Source: Caprimulgus europaeus (Eukaryota; Chordata; Aves; Caprimulgiformes; Caprimulgidae). Taken from it: a DNA stretch of 64,000 bases. The stretch is from positions 40,677,295 through 40,741,294 of the forward strand of contig OU015524.1 in assembly GCA_907165065.1 (NCBI GenBank). The letters run 5' to 3'. A model generated the notes under the pieces. The model saw nothing but the letters and a program-made list of their open reading frames with translations. It was not told the DNA's origin and made no database searches. The position numbers were made by a program, and so were the translations under genes. Shown in pieces: positions 36,135 through 50,905 of this stretch; position 1 is the stretch's first letter, and each line of letters opens with the position of its first letter.

Positions 36135-39100
36135 GGGTGACTCCTGTTTTCTATTGCCTAAATATTTATGTAGCTGCTTTTCATTCAAACTCTGACAGTT
36201 ACTTGGCTGGGTTAGTAGCTTATGCACGCTTTCTGTTTGAGCCCTGTGTCTTGCTGTGTTAATGATCTCAGGTGGTGGTGCTTCTGCAATTACAGGTGTA
36301 ATTACTGGGTAACAAAGTTCATACTGTCTTTGGTGCTGTCTTTAGGAGTTACAGTTCTGTCCCTAATTTTATCACCTCCTTGTTATACAGGATGATACTA
36401 TCCCCCAACCTTATGTACGTGTGTTTCTTAACTCAGCCTTCAGAGCTTATTCATTCACTGTTGATTCAAAGTGACAGCTGTGCCATCAATCTGGTTGTCA
36501 GTTTTCCCCCATTTGGTGTGCTGCCGTATGCTTTCCTTCCCACATATGCTCACGGGTGCTGTCTGGCCCCTTGTGCTCTGCAGGTCTACTACTCTTGGAT
36601 CAAACTCCATTGGTATGAGTGCTCAGTGTTTCAATGGTAAAACTCCTGTCACAGGAAAGTAAACCCCATGGGAGAGAATTCAGACAAGCCATGCTTATAG
36701 ACTTGGGACAATTAATAAGTAATGTTCTATATCTGCAGTGTAACTGGCAACGGTCATGTCACTTGTTTCAGTATTGTTTGGCTTTCTGCATTCTGGTTAC
36801 TGCTGAATTTCAATATTTGTCCTTGCTGACTGACACATTGCTGAGTTTGACAGGTTGTTGCCACAGTTTGAGTCTGCTGACATAAACTTTGCATATGTGT
36901 AGAGATTCAGACAATGATTATCCTATGTGAGAGTAGATTCTGCTTTGTTTATGTAGAGTAGAAGGTTAGGAAAGGCTGCTTTTTTGAGAGAAATGGGACA
37001 GCTATATTTGATATTTGTTTGATGAATCTTTCAAAGAGTTGATTGTGCCAAAAAATACAGCACAAAAATATCGCGTGGGTAAGGTGTATGCTAAGTTGAA
37101 ATATTGATCCAATTAAAAGTAAAAGTAGTTTTCCATATTTAGACTGCTTGATATTTATACAAACTGTAAGGTAATTATTTCTGTAGAAATAACAAGTCAA
37201 TCAGCACTTAATACTTCCCAAGGAGTCATGCTATTTAAGGATGATAGAAATCTTCAGAGTTCCTTGCACAACCCAGACTAGAACAGTGCAAAATTAGAAT
37301 TGTGTTGATCTATGTGTCATGCTTGTACAAAATGCGTAAATTACAGTGAATCTAACTATTTACGTGCTAACTTTGTATTCCCTGAGAATTAGAAGAAAAT
37401 AAACAGTTTCCCAGTATATATTATGCTGTAGTAATTTTTAACTAGCATAAACCAGAGGCAGTTGAAAAGTGAAATTTCTGCAGCAGTGAACCTAAAGGCT
37501 TCTTCAGGAGGACTGCTCTGTCATGTTTTAATTCCTGTTAAAATCACTAGTATCTTTAAAAGATGCAACGGTTCTTTGTATCAAATGGCTAGAAAAATCA
37601 AGAACATTTTTTTCTGGTTTTGTGTTGTATTTGTTGAGTTGCTGTCTGCTTTACAATTGATGTATAAATACAATTTTGTCTGAGAGCCAGGCTATCCATA
37701 GAATTGTGTAAGAAAAAACTGAGCAGAACTTTCACAAAGGATATCACTATTTTCCCTGCTTAGCACCATCCACTCCAGCAAGATTTGTTTATTTGTTGCC
37801 CCTTTTGATGTTCCTCTGAATTTGAAAGTTCAGCCTTCAGTGAAATAAGAGTATGTCAAGTGGATAGAGATACTATGTTGAGATTTGAGTTCCACATATC
37901 CTTTGATGTCCTATGAAGGCAAAATTTTGTGTGTATTTTCTGACTGAAATAAATCAACCTATCTATTTACCTGACCCATTGGAGAATTCTTAAAAAGTGA
38001 AAAATGCGTGATAGGAAGTAATCTTTAAGCCAAAATCTAAAATATTTAATCTGTTTCTCCTTCTGTCTCACAGACTTTACATGGTTATGGCTTTTCATGT
38101 GACATAAACATAGGGGCATCATGCATTTCTGTGTGAATCATTAAAAAAAACCCCAAACCAACAAAACAAAAACCTAAGCACCTTTTAACATAAACTAGTA
38201 GAAGTTCTAAGAGATAATTCTAATCTACGTTATTTGTTTTAATTTATAGACATTAACACATTCTGTGTACTGTTTGTCCAACCTTAACAACCTAAAAATG
38301 AACACTGGTGAAACAAATGCTATAACAATTTTTATTACCAGAGTAATCAAAATTGGCAGTTTTATTTGTGGACCTTCAGAGTCTTTTGCCACGATTCTTT
38401 AATTTTGGAGATCTATTTAAAAATAAAGGAACTTTTCTCTTGCTGTCTTTGGAGGGGAGGAAAAGCAAAGCAAGTTTTCTTGGATAGTCTTCAAAGCAGG
38501 AACTGTCTATTAATATTGTAATCCTGGCAGCATCCTCTGTGGGTTGAACAGAGCTCTGCCAGCACAGTTTGACTTCTGTGGAGATATTTGAAAAATAAGA
38601 GATACTACCATCAGACTGGGAGGTGCGGTGCAGGTAGGTGAGCAGTAACCTTGAGTGTTTTGAGCACTGTTCTTCTACCCTGCTCAGAGCAGTCATAATC
38701 AGCATTGTAGTGATGATGTAGAGAAATGATCCAAATTAATTCCTTTCCTGCCTTTTGTAGGTCTGGGACATCTCTCCCTGCTGTAGGTATCACTATGCTG
38801 ATGAGAGGGGTGGGTAGGAAAGAGCTGCTGAAAAGAGCTATCTGCAGAGTGGTGGTGAAGTCAGATGTTTTGCAGGTGTATGTTTCTTGCTAGTGATAGT
38901 GGTACCAAGAGGATCAGACACCATGTGGATTTGTCAGGTTATTTAAGAAAAAACATCGCACTATGTATGGAATTGGGAACGTGCTTGCAGTAGCATCAAT
39001 AATAACATCAGGAACAGATCAGTATGTGTGTTCTCACTTGGTGTTCAGGGTGCTGCTTTGAGGGTTAACAAAAAGCAATGGGGAAGATGACAGAATAAGC

Positions 39101-42100
39101 TGTTTCCTATAAAATGGGAAGTCAAGTTCAGAAGAGAAATGTTTTTCTTGAAACACAAAGTTGTTGTTTTTTTTTTTTTTAAATATAAATTAAGCCAGAT
39201 TTGTTAATGTAGAGTGAGTTGTGCATGTAATAGATGTGCTCATTGTAGCATTCTTGTCCACTTTTGAGTTTTTGGGTATGAGAAATGAGGAAGGCTAGTG
39301 GCAGGTTGGGAGTGGTAAGTGCTAAGTCTGGCCTTGATTGCAGTGTAATCCTTGCAGGAGGCAGCAAATGGGCCTCCATGTTCAGAACAAATCATAAAGC
39401 AGAAGTGAAATGCAGTGAGTACATTTGTGTGAGGTGTTTACTTTGAGATAATATTTACTTACACAGTGGAGCGTGCTCCTCTATTGTATGACAAAAGCGC
39501 ACCCAATAAGACTGCTCAGAGAGGTTCTTTGTTTTCTAAAGGTAAATATTTTGTTGTATGTGGGGTAAGGGGAAAAAGGATTAATATCTAGGAGGCAAAT
39601 GTGAGCAGCAGTGCAAGGCAAAATCTTGATTATCAGTCTTCCCAATGATTCTTGATTGCACTGATTTTTTAATATATTTTTTAAATTATTCTATGTACAT
39701 CATAATATGTCACCATATGTGATGATGTTGCTCTGTAATTCTCTGAAAGTCCAATGAAAAATTGACATGAATTACTGAGTTTTCCATAGTGCTTTTTGCT
39801 TAAATGCAGAGACATGTAAAATTGAAGGAAATCCAATTAAACTTGGCAGGCAGTTGCTATTTTAAATTGGTTCAAAGAAAACGATTGGAGAGAGAATTTA
39901 AAAAAAAATACTAATCAGTGATGTTGGAGGTCTTACTTTTTTATGATTAGCATAAAAAGACTTTGGGGCAGCATTAACAATTCCATGTGAGAGTCAGTTT
40001 GATTTGAATGTCATTGAAGATTGTCTCCAACTTCTATTCCCAAAAGGTCTAGATGAATCTGTTTGAAGGTGATATTAAGTTAAAGATTAATAGCAATAGA
40101 GAGGGAAATACGGTGTGTGGGGGAGGTGGCATAGGGGAAAGGTTAACTCAAATGTCTCACAGGCTTGACTTACTAACTTTTAGAAGTTAGTTTGTAATAA
40201 AGAATTTTATGAAGTATTGAATTTCATGAACTACTTAACTCTATTCCCATGTAATTTAAGCCTTCATTCTTTCAACCTTTGCAAGATACCCTTAAAAGTT
40301 TAAATCTATATAGGTGAAAAAATACTAAAACCAGCCTTTGATTCATCAGCACAAAATATGATTCACCACAATGTTTCTGTTTTCTTCTTAGAACAAGTTA
40401 ATGCAAGATATCAGGTTTTGGGGTGTATAGACAATCTGTAGTGAAATCTAAGTCAATAGCGCAGAACTGTATCAGCTGACCTTATAAAGATTTGAGAACA
40501 AAGTAAAACAAAGTAAAAACAAAGGATCCAAAGCTGGGGAAAAAAGATCTTAACACAAGGTCAATGTTTTATCAGGTTCTGAAGTTTAGTGACTCAAGGC
40601 CCTGTATTTAGGGGTTGTACTTAGAGGGGGAAAAAAAATGTTGTGGGTAGTAATAAAGTTTGTGCTGTTCTAGTTCAGACTGCCAATCCACACAGAAAAC
40701 CCCATACTTTTTTTTTTAATATGTGACCAGTTCTGAATATACATAGAAGAGATATGAAGCATCCCTAACCAGTAAATCATTTGGTGTTAGATCCCAGCCA
40801 AAACTTTTGAATAGTGAAGTCTCTCTGATATGTTTTGATTGTCCATAAAAGTAACTCCAAGACTTTTGTGAGTCTTTAATTTTTACTTCATTGATATGTG
40901 ACATATAATAAAGCAGCTTTTTCTGTTAAGAGAGAGAAGACACCCTTTAAACTTTGCCTTTTTCTTCCAGGAAGAAACTATTTCTTCTTCATATAAATAG
41001 TTCTGTTTATTTTCTTAAATTACTTCCCCCCCGCACCTTCTTGCTCAGCCTCTTCAGCTTCTGAGCTGAGAGCTCACTGGGACATGTGGGATAGCATCCT
41101 CCACCATTGTACACTAGAAGGGCTTGTAGGAGTCTGCACAGGTTGAAGATTTGGTTTCTTAACCTACACAGTCCAAGCATGTAAAAACTTGCCCTTCTGT
41201 CTTCCTTGTTCTTAGACTTGACATATTTTATTCATATGCTTAAATTGATTCTACAGCTGAGAAAGGTACCTCTGTGGACAAGTGATTCTGGGATTACTCA
41301 GCAGTGTAAAACAGTATCTGTCCTCCTTCAGATCCATGTGCAATCTGTCTCGCTGCCTACACACCAGCTCTCACTTTCTTCTTCTTTCCCTGTTCAAGTG
41401 TCTACTGGCTTGGATTCTCAGTTCCAAGTCCTTTTGTTAGGACCAGGGAGTTCTAGTATTGCTTTCTCCTCAAAACTCCCTTGTGTTTTTTAGTTGGTCT
41501 TTCCAGGAGGAAAGCCTTTCTTTGCTCCTCATCCAAATCTATTCTTTTTGGATCTCTTGTGACACCTTTTTATGAAATGCACAATTTTCTTCTCCCAAAA
41601 AAGCAGTGGTTCAAATGTAGGATTTCAGGCCTCCAGCTTGGCTCATAACAGTCCAAACAAGCAAATGCAGGGAAATGCCTGATCATGGCAGCCTTCACCA
41701 TCTCGGTGACGACTTCAGAAAAAATTCAGCCTAGAACCAACACCTTTTGTGGGGATAAATTTAGCCCAACAGTTTCTGGTAGAATTATAAGCAACTTCAA
41801 CACTTTTAAGAGAAGTGTTAGACAGCTTTAATAGATGATATTACCAGCCTTTTGTATGCTTGCTTAGTCATTCTCTCAGCATTGCGTGTTTTACCTTGGC
41901 AAGTGAATCTTATCAGTACAATTCCATCATGCTGTAGAAGTCAGGAGGCTTACTAACACATTAGAATTTAACCAAAACAGAACTGAGTCTGGGTTCATGG
42001 AAAGAAAAAATTGTAGTCTGAAAAAAAAAAAAAAATATTGCAGCAAGAACAACCAATAACTATTTTTACAAGACATTGAGCGTGTTTACTTCTACAGGGC

Positions 42101-43150
42101 AAAGGACTTCTCAACATGACAGCACTTGCAGTATAATTGGTAGGAGAGATACCTCCTTAAATTTGGAAATGAGAAAGAATATCTGGACTAAACTAAAAAA
42201 GGTTATTTTAAGTGTGGAGCTCTTGCCTTTGTGATTTTTTTTTTTTCAGTACTAGATGTGTTATTTTCACAAACTGTTCTAGTTGAGCTTATTTCTCCCC
42301 CCATTTTTTTAAAGGAGTGGGAAGGAGTCACATACCTTTAATGCATCTTTAATATGATAGTCTGAAAATATTTCTAAGTAGAATAGTCACAGTAATTGTA
42401 ATGAATAAAGAAGCTGTTATCTTAAACCTTGTTACTTTTGTAGTGCTACATCACAAGATATGATATCACTCTCAGGAAGAGCTCAGAAAAGGTTGAGAGC
42501 ACAGTATTTTTCAGAAGACCTTTTTTAGAGGACCACAAGTCTGTTGTTCAGACAATCCATGTGAAATGGTTGTATTTCTCCTTGTACACTAACTGGAATA
42601 GAAGTGGGGGATGGAGCAATAACCAGTTTAGGTCTTCAGACCATGCCTGTGTTAGGGAACTTAGCAGGCTTAGGTGTTGTGTTTCAGCACTGTCCAGTTA
42701 TTCCATATTCAGTGAGCTTCCTGGTGTGATTTTAACCTGAGGCAATCATTGCTCTTTCTGACAATACCTTGCCATGGATAGCATGGGCTGGCAACTGTTT
42801 CCAATATGCAGTAGGGAAGAAGTCTCCCTTGTTTTGAGGGAGGGCAGGTTAGAAATATGAATACAAACTGTTGTGCTGCACTTCCTCAGAGTAAGTGAAT
42901 GGAGAGTAACCTCTTTCATTTCCCATAGAAATGCACTTCTACAGCCCAGTAAGACAAGGACATCATGATAGGACTGAGCTCTTAAAGGTTGCAAGTGTGA
43001 TTTGAATTGTTTTCAGTAATTGAAATCTCAGCAGCATCTTGGAGATGACTGGTATCTTGAGTTTGTAGCAGTATCCAAATGCTGTAGGAAACAAATCTGA
43101 TTAAAGTTTGAGTTCTCCTAAAATAATAATGACCATGAAACAATCTCTCT

Positions 43151-43202
43151 CTTTTTTTTTTAAAAAAATAAAAAAAGATTTTTTTTTATTTTTTAAAAAA
43201 AG
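43151..43202. repeat. A/T-only inverted repeat (cruciform-capable)
   Basis: The left arm reads C, T10, A7, T, A7; a GA spacer follows; the right arm reads T9, A, T6, A7, G. The arms are near-perfect reverse complements of about 25 bases. Confidence 0.85.
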
Positions 43203-46200
43203 CTAAATGGTCTGCAAGTAGAGAATGGAGTGCTGTCTGTAACTTTTGAACTCATAAAGCTCAGGATAGTCAGTGGAAATTGTGCTTCAAGTTGCTGAAA
43301 CAACTTGAAAAGCAGCTGTATATATAAAAACACCTTCACCTAACACTGGTATTCAAGTGCTCATTAGTGCTCAGAAGTACCAGAAAATAACTTGTTCCTG
43401 AGAGTTAGAGTTTTTCTTACAAACATACTAATTATCTGCACTTGAATTTAGTTAGAGCATCAGGATCTGCTTTTCAATCTTGTTAAAGGTTCAAAATTAA
43501 ATGAATTGCTAGATTAAATTTTTTTCTAAACACTCTCCTCTTACTTGGAACAGTGCTCACTAATCATATGATAGGGTTTGTATTCAACACTGATTTTTGA
43601 AAAGCTAATATTAGTTTCCCATAGAAATAGCATTTTCCTAACAGCCTACAGAAAATCCAGGTCTGCATAGTTTGTGGAATGTGTGAAAGCCCTTGCATTA
43701 CGTGCTACATGTCTCAAAATACAAACCAAATACAATTTTTGGCTTCAGAAATAATACATCTTCTGTTTGAAATTGTTCATGTTTTCCTGTGTTTGGTTCT
43801 TTCAGAAGCCACCCTTTCTACTTTCTTTCCCTCATACAAAATTTACTTCTGTGATCCTAGGAATATCATACTTAGCTTTTTTGAAAGATTAATGTCTTCT
43901 GGGAGAAATGCCTTTCTTCATGCTGAAGCTGTTTTCTCTTTCTCTTATTGTGTCCCTACCTCCCTCTTTGGCAATAAAATCCTATTTTATGTCCTTTTCT
44001 GTTTTTGATCTAACTGTGTGTGACTTACTATGGGTCAAAAAGATTTTTTTTTACTATTGTCCCTCTCTGTTAAATTTGTGGTCCTAATAGTTTCTAATCC
44101 TTCGTCTGCTTGCTGCATACCTGCAGGTTTTTCTTTCTTATTTTGTTCCGTATGCCAGAGCATCTGTCTTAGTACTATTTATCAAGTAACATACCAAGTC
44201 TGTCTTTGCTCCCATTTGTGACCTGTGGTTACTGCACTCTTCTATCCTGTATTTATCTCCTGTATTCATAGTAAACATCTCTGCTGAGTGTCAGAAAATA
44301 GCTCCCTTGGTTCTTATGATGCTGTTGGGATGTGGTTTCACAGAAGCCTTGTCAGGTGAGATTCCTCAGGGCCAGGAGACCAAATCCTCTTTTCCTTAGT
44401 GTACTTTGGGGAGCTGTGGTTTCTAAGGTCTTTGCCATGAAGACAGGATTTTGAAAGTTCTGGAATTACCAGGCTGGTCCTCGCTTCTCAGGTGTCCTGC
44501 TGTACAACTCGGGAACCTGTGACTGTCCTGAGAAAGGCTTCTGGACTTTTCTGCACTTTGGGAAGGTGTGCCTTGCTAGGAGCCCTGTGATAATGCTCTG
44601 AGCTCTTGCGTGGCTGGGAGGAGAGTCTGCTGGTTTGCCCCTACCTTGGACAAAGTACTTGAATTAGTAGCTGTGGGATACACTACCGATATTTGAATGC
44701 ACTTTTCCAGATTTTTTGTCCTAATTTAAATGAAGACAAAATATAAGACAGGAAATAATAGAACTCCAAACCTTTCATCTTCATCTAGATTGGGGCAAAA
44801 CAATTTAGAAAGCATTTTATTTATTACATCATGCACGATATCATTAAAGCTTTAAAAACATGTGAGAAGTATTCATTTGCAAAGTTCTCTTGTGTGTGTA
44901 CTGGCAGACCTGTGAATGCAGGTGTGATGTTAGACTTGATGATTTTCCTACATGGAAATGACAATGTTATCCTTTTGCTTTTCTCTCAGCCCTTCTCCTT
45001 ATATGAGCTATAGTAATAACAGAAAAACAACTACTGAAAAGATGCAGTTTTATTGCACCCCCTTTTTTGTAATATTTCTTTTTCGGTTAACTTAGTGTAC
45101 CTATATGTAAAGTATTATTAAATAAAATGCAGGATGGAGAGAAAGAGAACTAGACAGAGGAGGGAAAGGATTGGTGCTCTCATCCAGCGCAGGAACACTG
45201 TAGCTGAAGGGTGAAATTCAAGCCCCAGTGAGCAGGGTGGACTTTGAATTCACTACACAAGCAATGAGTTTTCCAGGTCAGTTAGTGTCTCACTTTCTGA
45301 AGCCAGTGTGTTCCTAACAAGGGAAAACACCACAGGAAAGGAAGAGGGTCGTTTCTCGGCAACCCACAACTGACTCATGCTGCCAGCATCGTAACTAAGA
45401 GTTAGAGCCCTCTAAGGCTATGCAATAGAGGTGGTTATCTGATAATTATGACTACTGTCAATCTTTTCCCCAGCTCTGAGAAATAAGTCAGGAAAATACT
45501 ATAGTTTATCTGCTTCTCTTGGATATAACTTAGTTGCAGTACAGAAGGGCAAATAGAAAGGAATTCTTTCCCATTTTGCCTTCCTGAAAGAGGTGTTTTT
45601 GCCATAGACTCTGGCAATTCCAGAAAGTTAAATCCTTTCTTTAAAATAAGATAAAGAAACACTAGAACCAAATCCTTGTAGTACATTGCACTATATAGAT
45701 AATAAGAACGGTATAAGATTGATGCCTAAAGGTGGATGCAGTAAATAGTGTTTACTTAACAACTGAATGGAGGAGATGCTTGATTATTTTTTTTCCAAGT
45801 CATCTAATTTAATTTGCATAAGTAAAATACTAAGACATTACAGTTAAAACTGATAATAATTACAAATCAGAAAGCATTTGGTGACTAGAGCAACATTAAC
45901 CTGCGTGAGAGTAAGGTAAATATGTTTCTTCAAGAAAATCTTCAAAAATACTTTACCAGCATTAAGTGAAGCCACTCAGACTTTACCACATGCTCAGATA
46001 CCCTTGTTGGTAGCAGTACTTTATTTGGCTCGGACATCAGTGTTGCATTTGTTTAAGTGATTATTTTTAAAGGAAAGATATCCCACCTTTTAAATGGCCT
46101 AGTAGAACTTTTGAAGACCATACCTGATTTCTTGCCTCTTAATTATGGTGCTATTTTTTTTTCTGAAGATAGTTTCTGTAAGGCTGATTTAGGGATGTTT

Positions 46201-48213
46201 TAGAGCTACTTGGCTTCCACTGTGAAAATAAATTAATAATGTCTTTTTTGGCAAGTGAACTGGGCAAAGAAGGGTCTTGGAATATTGCAGAAAAGGTAAT
46301 ATGTTGAAACAGCAAACTCCTCACTTCCTCGTGCTGATGGAAGAAGCTATGAATATTTGATATCAGTGAATACTGTGACAGCATTCTCACACTTAGGATG
46401 TAAGACAGTGGCAGTTTGAGGAGGAAGGAAGGGCCTGTGAGGTGGCTGTCTCTGTTACTTTGCTAAGCTTTTGCTGCTATGTCATTTCTTTGGAGCTGTA
46501 GGACTTAATCTTAGAGGATTTTTGTCTCAGAATGAATGCTACAGTGGAAGTTTGGCTGCTTTGAGGTGTGGAATCATTGCCTCAAAGCAGTCTCCTCTCT
46601 GCATTCGCAGACTGCACTACTGAGTGGCAATTCTTTGCTTTTCTGCAGACTGCTGGAAGGAGGAATCAGCATTGTGTATGAGGAGGAGGAATTGTGACTT
46701 CTGTCCTATTAATTTCCCTCTGAATTGCTGGCATGGAGAGGTTATCCGGGTAGCGTTGCCCAAGTGCTAGGTAGTGAAATTGAGAGAAGCCAGAGTGAAG
46801 AGGACTATTGTAGATGCAGAATCCTGTGATGACAGCTTTATTATCTGAGAATGTTTAGAATGGAAACATTTTCATGTTACTGTTAAATTGGCCGTCATCA
46901 GTTCAAGCTTGTGACTTTATCCTCTTCTTGCTCTAATTAATGAATGCTGGCCTTCCCTTGTCACAGGTGCCTGCATACAAATGATTGGGATATTGTGTGT
47001 ATCTCAGGGGTGAGGTTGGGAAGGACGAGTAATTGGAAGCTGTATTGTGACTGGCAGAGCAATGTAGGCATTTATAACGTTAGCAGCAATATACTGGAAA
47101 ATGCTTCGCCAAACTAAAGTGAAATTTAGTTGGCTAAAAATAATGATGAGGTAGGGATGTGTACCTAACAATTCCATATCTGCAATTTGCTTCCTGAATG
47201 TGAGTCACATGCCTGATGAATTTTGCTGTGGAAGTGCTTGTTACTTTGCAAGATATTATCAGTCTAGATTGAAGGCTTGGTTCCATATTTCAAAGTCCTT
47301 CCTCTTAATGTGTTTGCAAAGTTTAGTGATGCTATAGGAGAATTAAAAATACTTCCACTTAGGAGAACTGAAATGATAATATGGCCATAGAAATAATCTC
47401 CAAACAACTCTGAAATGAAACATGAAGTCAACTGAGAAGAGCTGTGGCTGAATCTGTGGACCTAGCTATTGGTCACATCTGCTGCACGCCAAAGGAAGCA
47501 TCTTGATTGCTGCTTTTCACTAGGTGAGCTTTTGGTCTAAGGTGAACTAACTGAGATAAAGCTAGATTTCATTTCTGTTTATTCTTCCACTATCAAATTG
47601 TTTGAAACAATCTGAACCAATATGAAACCACTTTATCTGATGAATGTGTGCTAGATATAACTACACTATAATAATGTAAAATTATCTATTACATAGTCAC
47701 AGTTATGAATGTAGAACAAGTAGTACCATGAGGCCAAACACACAGTTAGATAACCTTTGCATTCGTATCCTGTTGAACTATCAAATGAGCAAATGCAGCA
47801 TGGGAGAGAGAGTGTGAAAGAAACTATCAACATCACTTGAGTTCATGACTAAATTTTAGTTCCCTCTCCCACATACAAGCCGCTTACTTAGGTTTTTGCA
47901 GTCCCTATTGTGGCTTTTTGTGCCTTTAGAGAAATCCCTTAAGACTACTGTGGCTTAGACTAATAAATTAGTTTTTCATATTTTGCATACAGCTTTGTCC
48001 CTTACTAGCTAAACTTATCCCTAGATACAAAGCCATGCTCTCCCTGTCTGAAAATTGCTTAGAACTTTTTCCCTCATTATTTGTAGCCAGGAAGTAGATG
48101 GTAACAATTGATTTTAAAGACTGGTTGTTCTTGCCCAGTAAGAGTGGACCCTTTTTGCTCTCTATCGTTAATGCTCTTTGCTTTTTTGTCCAGTATTTTT
48201 GTTCCCTATCACT

Positions 48214-50905
48214 CACAGGACCACAGAATGGTAGGGGTTGGAAGGGACCTCTGGAGATCATCTAGTCCAACCCCCCTGCCAATGCACAGGATTGCATCCA
48301 GGCAGATTTTAAATATCTCCAAAGGAGGAGACTCTACAACCTCTCTGGGCAGCCTGTTTTAGTGCTCTGTCACCTTCAAAGTAAAGAAGTATTTCCTCTT
48401 CTTCAGAGGGAACTTCCTGTGTTCCAGCTTGTGCCCTTTGCCCTTGTCCTGTCGCTGAGCACTACTGAAAAAATTCTGGTCTCAATCTATTGACACCTGC
48501 CCTTTAGATATTTATAAAGATTGATAAGATCCCCTCTTAGTCTTCTCCAGGCTAAACAGACCCAGGTGTCTCAGCCTTTCCTCATGAGAGAGAGAGAGAT
48601 GCTCCAGTCCTCTAATCATCTTTGTAGCCCTCCACTGGACTCTCCCAGTAGTTCTTTGTCTTTCTTGAGCTGGACACAGTACTCCAGATGTGGTTTCACT
48701 AGGGCACAGTAGAGATGGAAGATAACTTCCCTTGACCTGCTGGCCACACTCTTCTTAATGCACCTCAGGATACCATTTGCCTTCTTGGCCACAAGGGCAC
48801 ATTGCTGGATCATGGTTAACTTGCCGTCCTTCACAGAACTGCTTTCCAGGAGGTCAACACCCAACTTGTACTGGTGCATGGAGTTATTCTTCCCTAGGTG
48901 CAGGACTCTACACTTGCCTTTGTTGAACTTTATTAAGTTCCTTTCTGCCCAGGTCTCACTGAATGGCAACACAGCCTCCCGATGTATTGGCTGCTCCTCA
49001 CCATTTTGTATCATCAGCAAACTTGCTGAGGGTACGCTCTGTCCCCTCATCCAGATCATTGGTGAATATGTTGAATAAGACTAGGCCCAGTACTGACCCC
49101 TGGGGGGCACCACTAGCTACAGGCTTCCAGTTAGACTCTGTGCTGCTGATCACAACCCTCTGAGCCCTGTCATTCAGACAGACTTCCTGAGCTTACTTAT
49201 GAGGATGTAATAGGAGACAGTGTCAAAAGTTTTGCTGAAGTCAAGGTAGGCAACATCCACTGCTCTCCCCTCATCTACCCAGCCAGCCATACCATTATAG
49301 AAGACTATCAGATGGGTCAAGCATCATTTCCCCTTGGCAAATCCATGCTGACCACTCCTGATAACCTTCTTTTCCTCCAGATGCTTAGAAATGACATTGA
49401 GAATGAGTTGTTCCACCACCTTTCCAGGGATGGAGTAGAGGGTGACTGGCCTGTCGTTTCCTAGGTCCTCCTTCTTGCCCTTCTTGAAGACTGAAGCAAA
49501 GAAAGCATTCAGTAACTCCATGTTCTCTGTATCCTCTGTCAGTAGGGCACCCATGCCATTCAGCAGCGAGCCCACATTTTCCCTAGTCTTCCTTTTGCTA
49601 CTGATGTACTTGAAGAAGCCCTTCCAGTTGTCCTTGACATGCCTTACCAGATTGAATTCTAAGTGGGCGTTAGCCTTCCTTGTTGCACCCCTGCGTACTC
49701 TGACAGCGTTCCTGTATTCCTCCCAAGTGGCCAGTCCCTTCTTCCACAATCTATAAACTTTCTTCTATGTGAGTTTTTTAAAAAGCTCTCTGCTCATCCA
49801 TGAAGGTCTTCTGCCTCCTTTAGTCAATTTTTTAGTCACTGGATGCACCGATCTTGAGCTTGGAAGACTTGGTGCTTGAATATTAACCAGCTTTCTTGGG
49901 GCCCCCCTACCTTCTAGAGCCCTAACCCATGGGATTCCTCCAAGTGGGTCTTTGAAGAGGCTAAAGTTAGCTATCCTGAAGTCCAAGGTTGGAATCCTAC
50001 TTATTGCCCTGTTTCTTCTATGCAGGATCCTGAACTCCACTATCTTGTGGTCACTGCAGCAAAGGCTGCCCCTGACTTTCATATTCCCAACTAGTCCTTC
50101 TTTGTTAGTACCAGGTCCAGCAGCACTCCTTGTTGGCTCTTCCACCACCTGTGTCAAAAAGTTATTATCAGTGCTCTGCAGGAATCTCCTGGACTGTGTG
50201 TGCCTAGCTGTGTTGTCTTTCCAGCAAATATCAGGGTGGTTGAAGTCCCCCAGGAGAACCAGTGCCTGTGAGGGTATTTCCAGCTGGGTCTGTAGAAGGT
50301 CTCATCAACTTCCTCTGCCTGATCAGGTGGCCTGTAGTAAACACCTACAACAGTGGAGGTGTTTTATATTAGCCTGCCCCTTGATTCTCACCCTTAATCT
50401 CTTGACTTGTTCTTTATCCACCCCAAGGCATAGCTCAGTAGAATCCAGTTTCTCTTTCACATAAAGAGAAACTCCACCACCTTGCCTTGCTCACCTGGCT
50501 TTTCTAAAAAGTGCACAGCCATCCATGACAGCATTCCAGTCCTGTGAGCCATCCCACCATGTCTCTGGAATTGCAGTGAGGTCATAGCCCTGTGACCACA
50601 CACAGATCTCTAAGCTCTTCCTGTTTATTCCCCATGCTGAGTGCATTGCTGTATGGGCATTTCAGAGAGGTGTTCAGGCATGTAGGTTTCCCTGGAACAG
50701 TGCAAGAGGATCCACCATGGCCGTACATGCCCTTGGGATGATTTGCCTTTTGGTTCTTGTCATGGGAGGCAGCTAAGGAACGTTTGCCACTGTTCTGGTT
50801 GGCCTGGCTTATTCTCCAGTTGGCTGCAATGGCATGAACATTGCCATTTTGGGCCCCACCCCCCCGAGTCCTTCAGTTTAAAGCCCCTGGACTCCCTGAA
50901 TTTTA
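48214..50905 (-). mobile_element. long CR1 LINE, 5'-truncated and decayed, with endonuclease and RT remnants
   Basis: Read on the minus strand, the element ends at the left (ATTCTGTGGTCCTGTG near 48214-48230) and starts near 50905. Coding remnants follow the CR1 ORF2 order: endonuclease C-terminal part with the SDH motif (CSDHKIVEFRI, within 49765-50157), then the RT start (49324-49749, ending near SGQHGFAKGK), the catalytic FADD block near 49010-49023, then WAERNLIKFNKGKCRVLHLG through SREVIFHLYCALVKPHLEYC (48616-48960), then the 3' UTR. Stops and frameshifts divide these into at least four frames, so the copy is dead. The right boundary is approximate; the N-terminal endonuclease and ORF1 are missing. 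It is the longest CR1 here (about 2.7 kb of a 4-5 kb element). Confidence 0.92.

Larger units (their letters stand above)
35339..48213. other. intergenic, no gene recognised
   Basis: Contains two long poly(T) runs (35.88 and 36.11 kb), a T14 at 39.17 kb and the A/T inverted repeat at 43.15 kb. Open frames are short and resemble nothing I know. No transposon is recognised, although old diverged copies could be missed by eye. Confidence 0.55.

Noticed and set aside
35838..36227. 129-codon minus-strand frame with two lysine runs
   Set aside because: The lysine runs are only the translations of the two poly(T) tracts; no domain is seen.
48616..50157. Three minus-strand frames that could be taken for genes
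   Set aside because: They are consecutive broken pieces of one CR1 ORF2.
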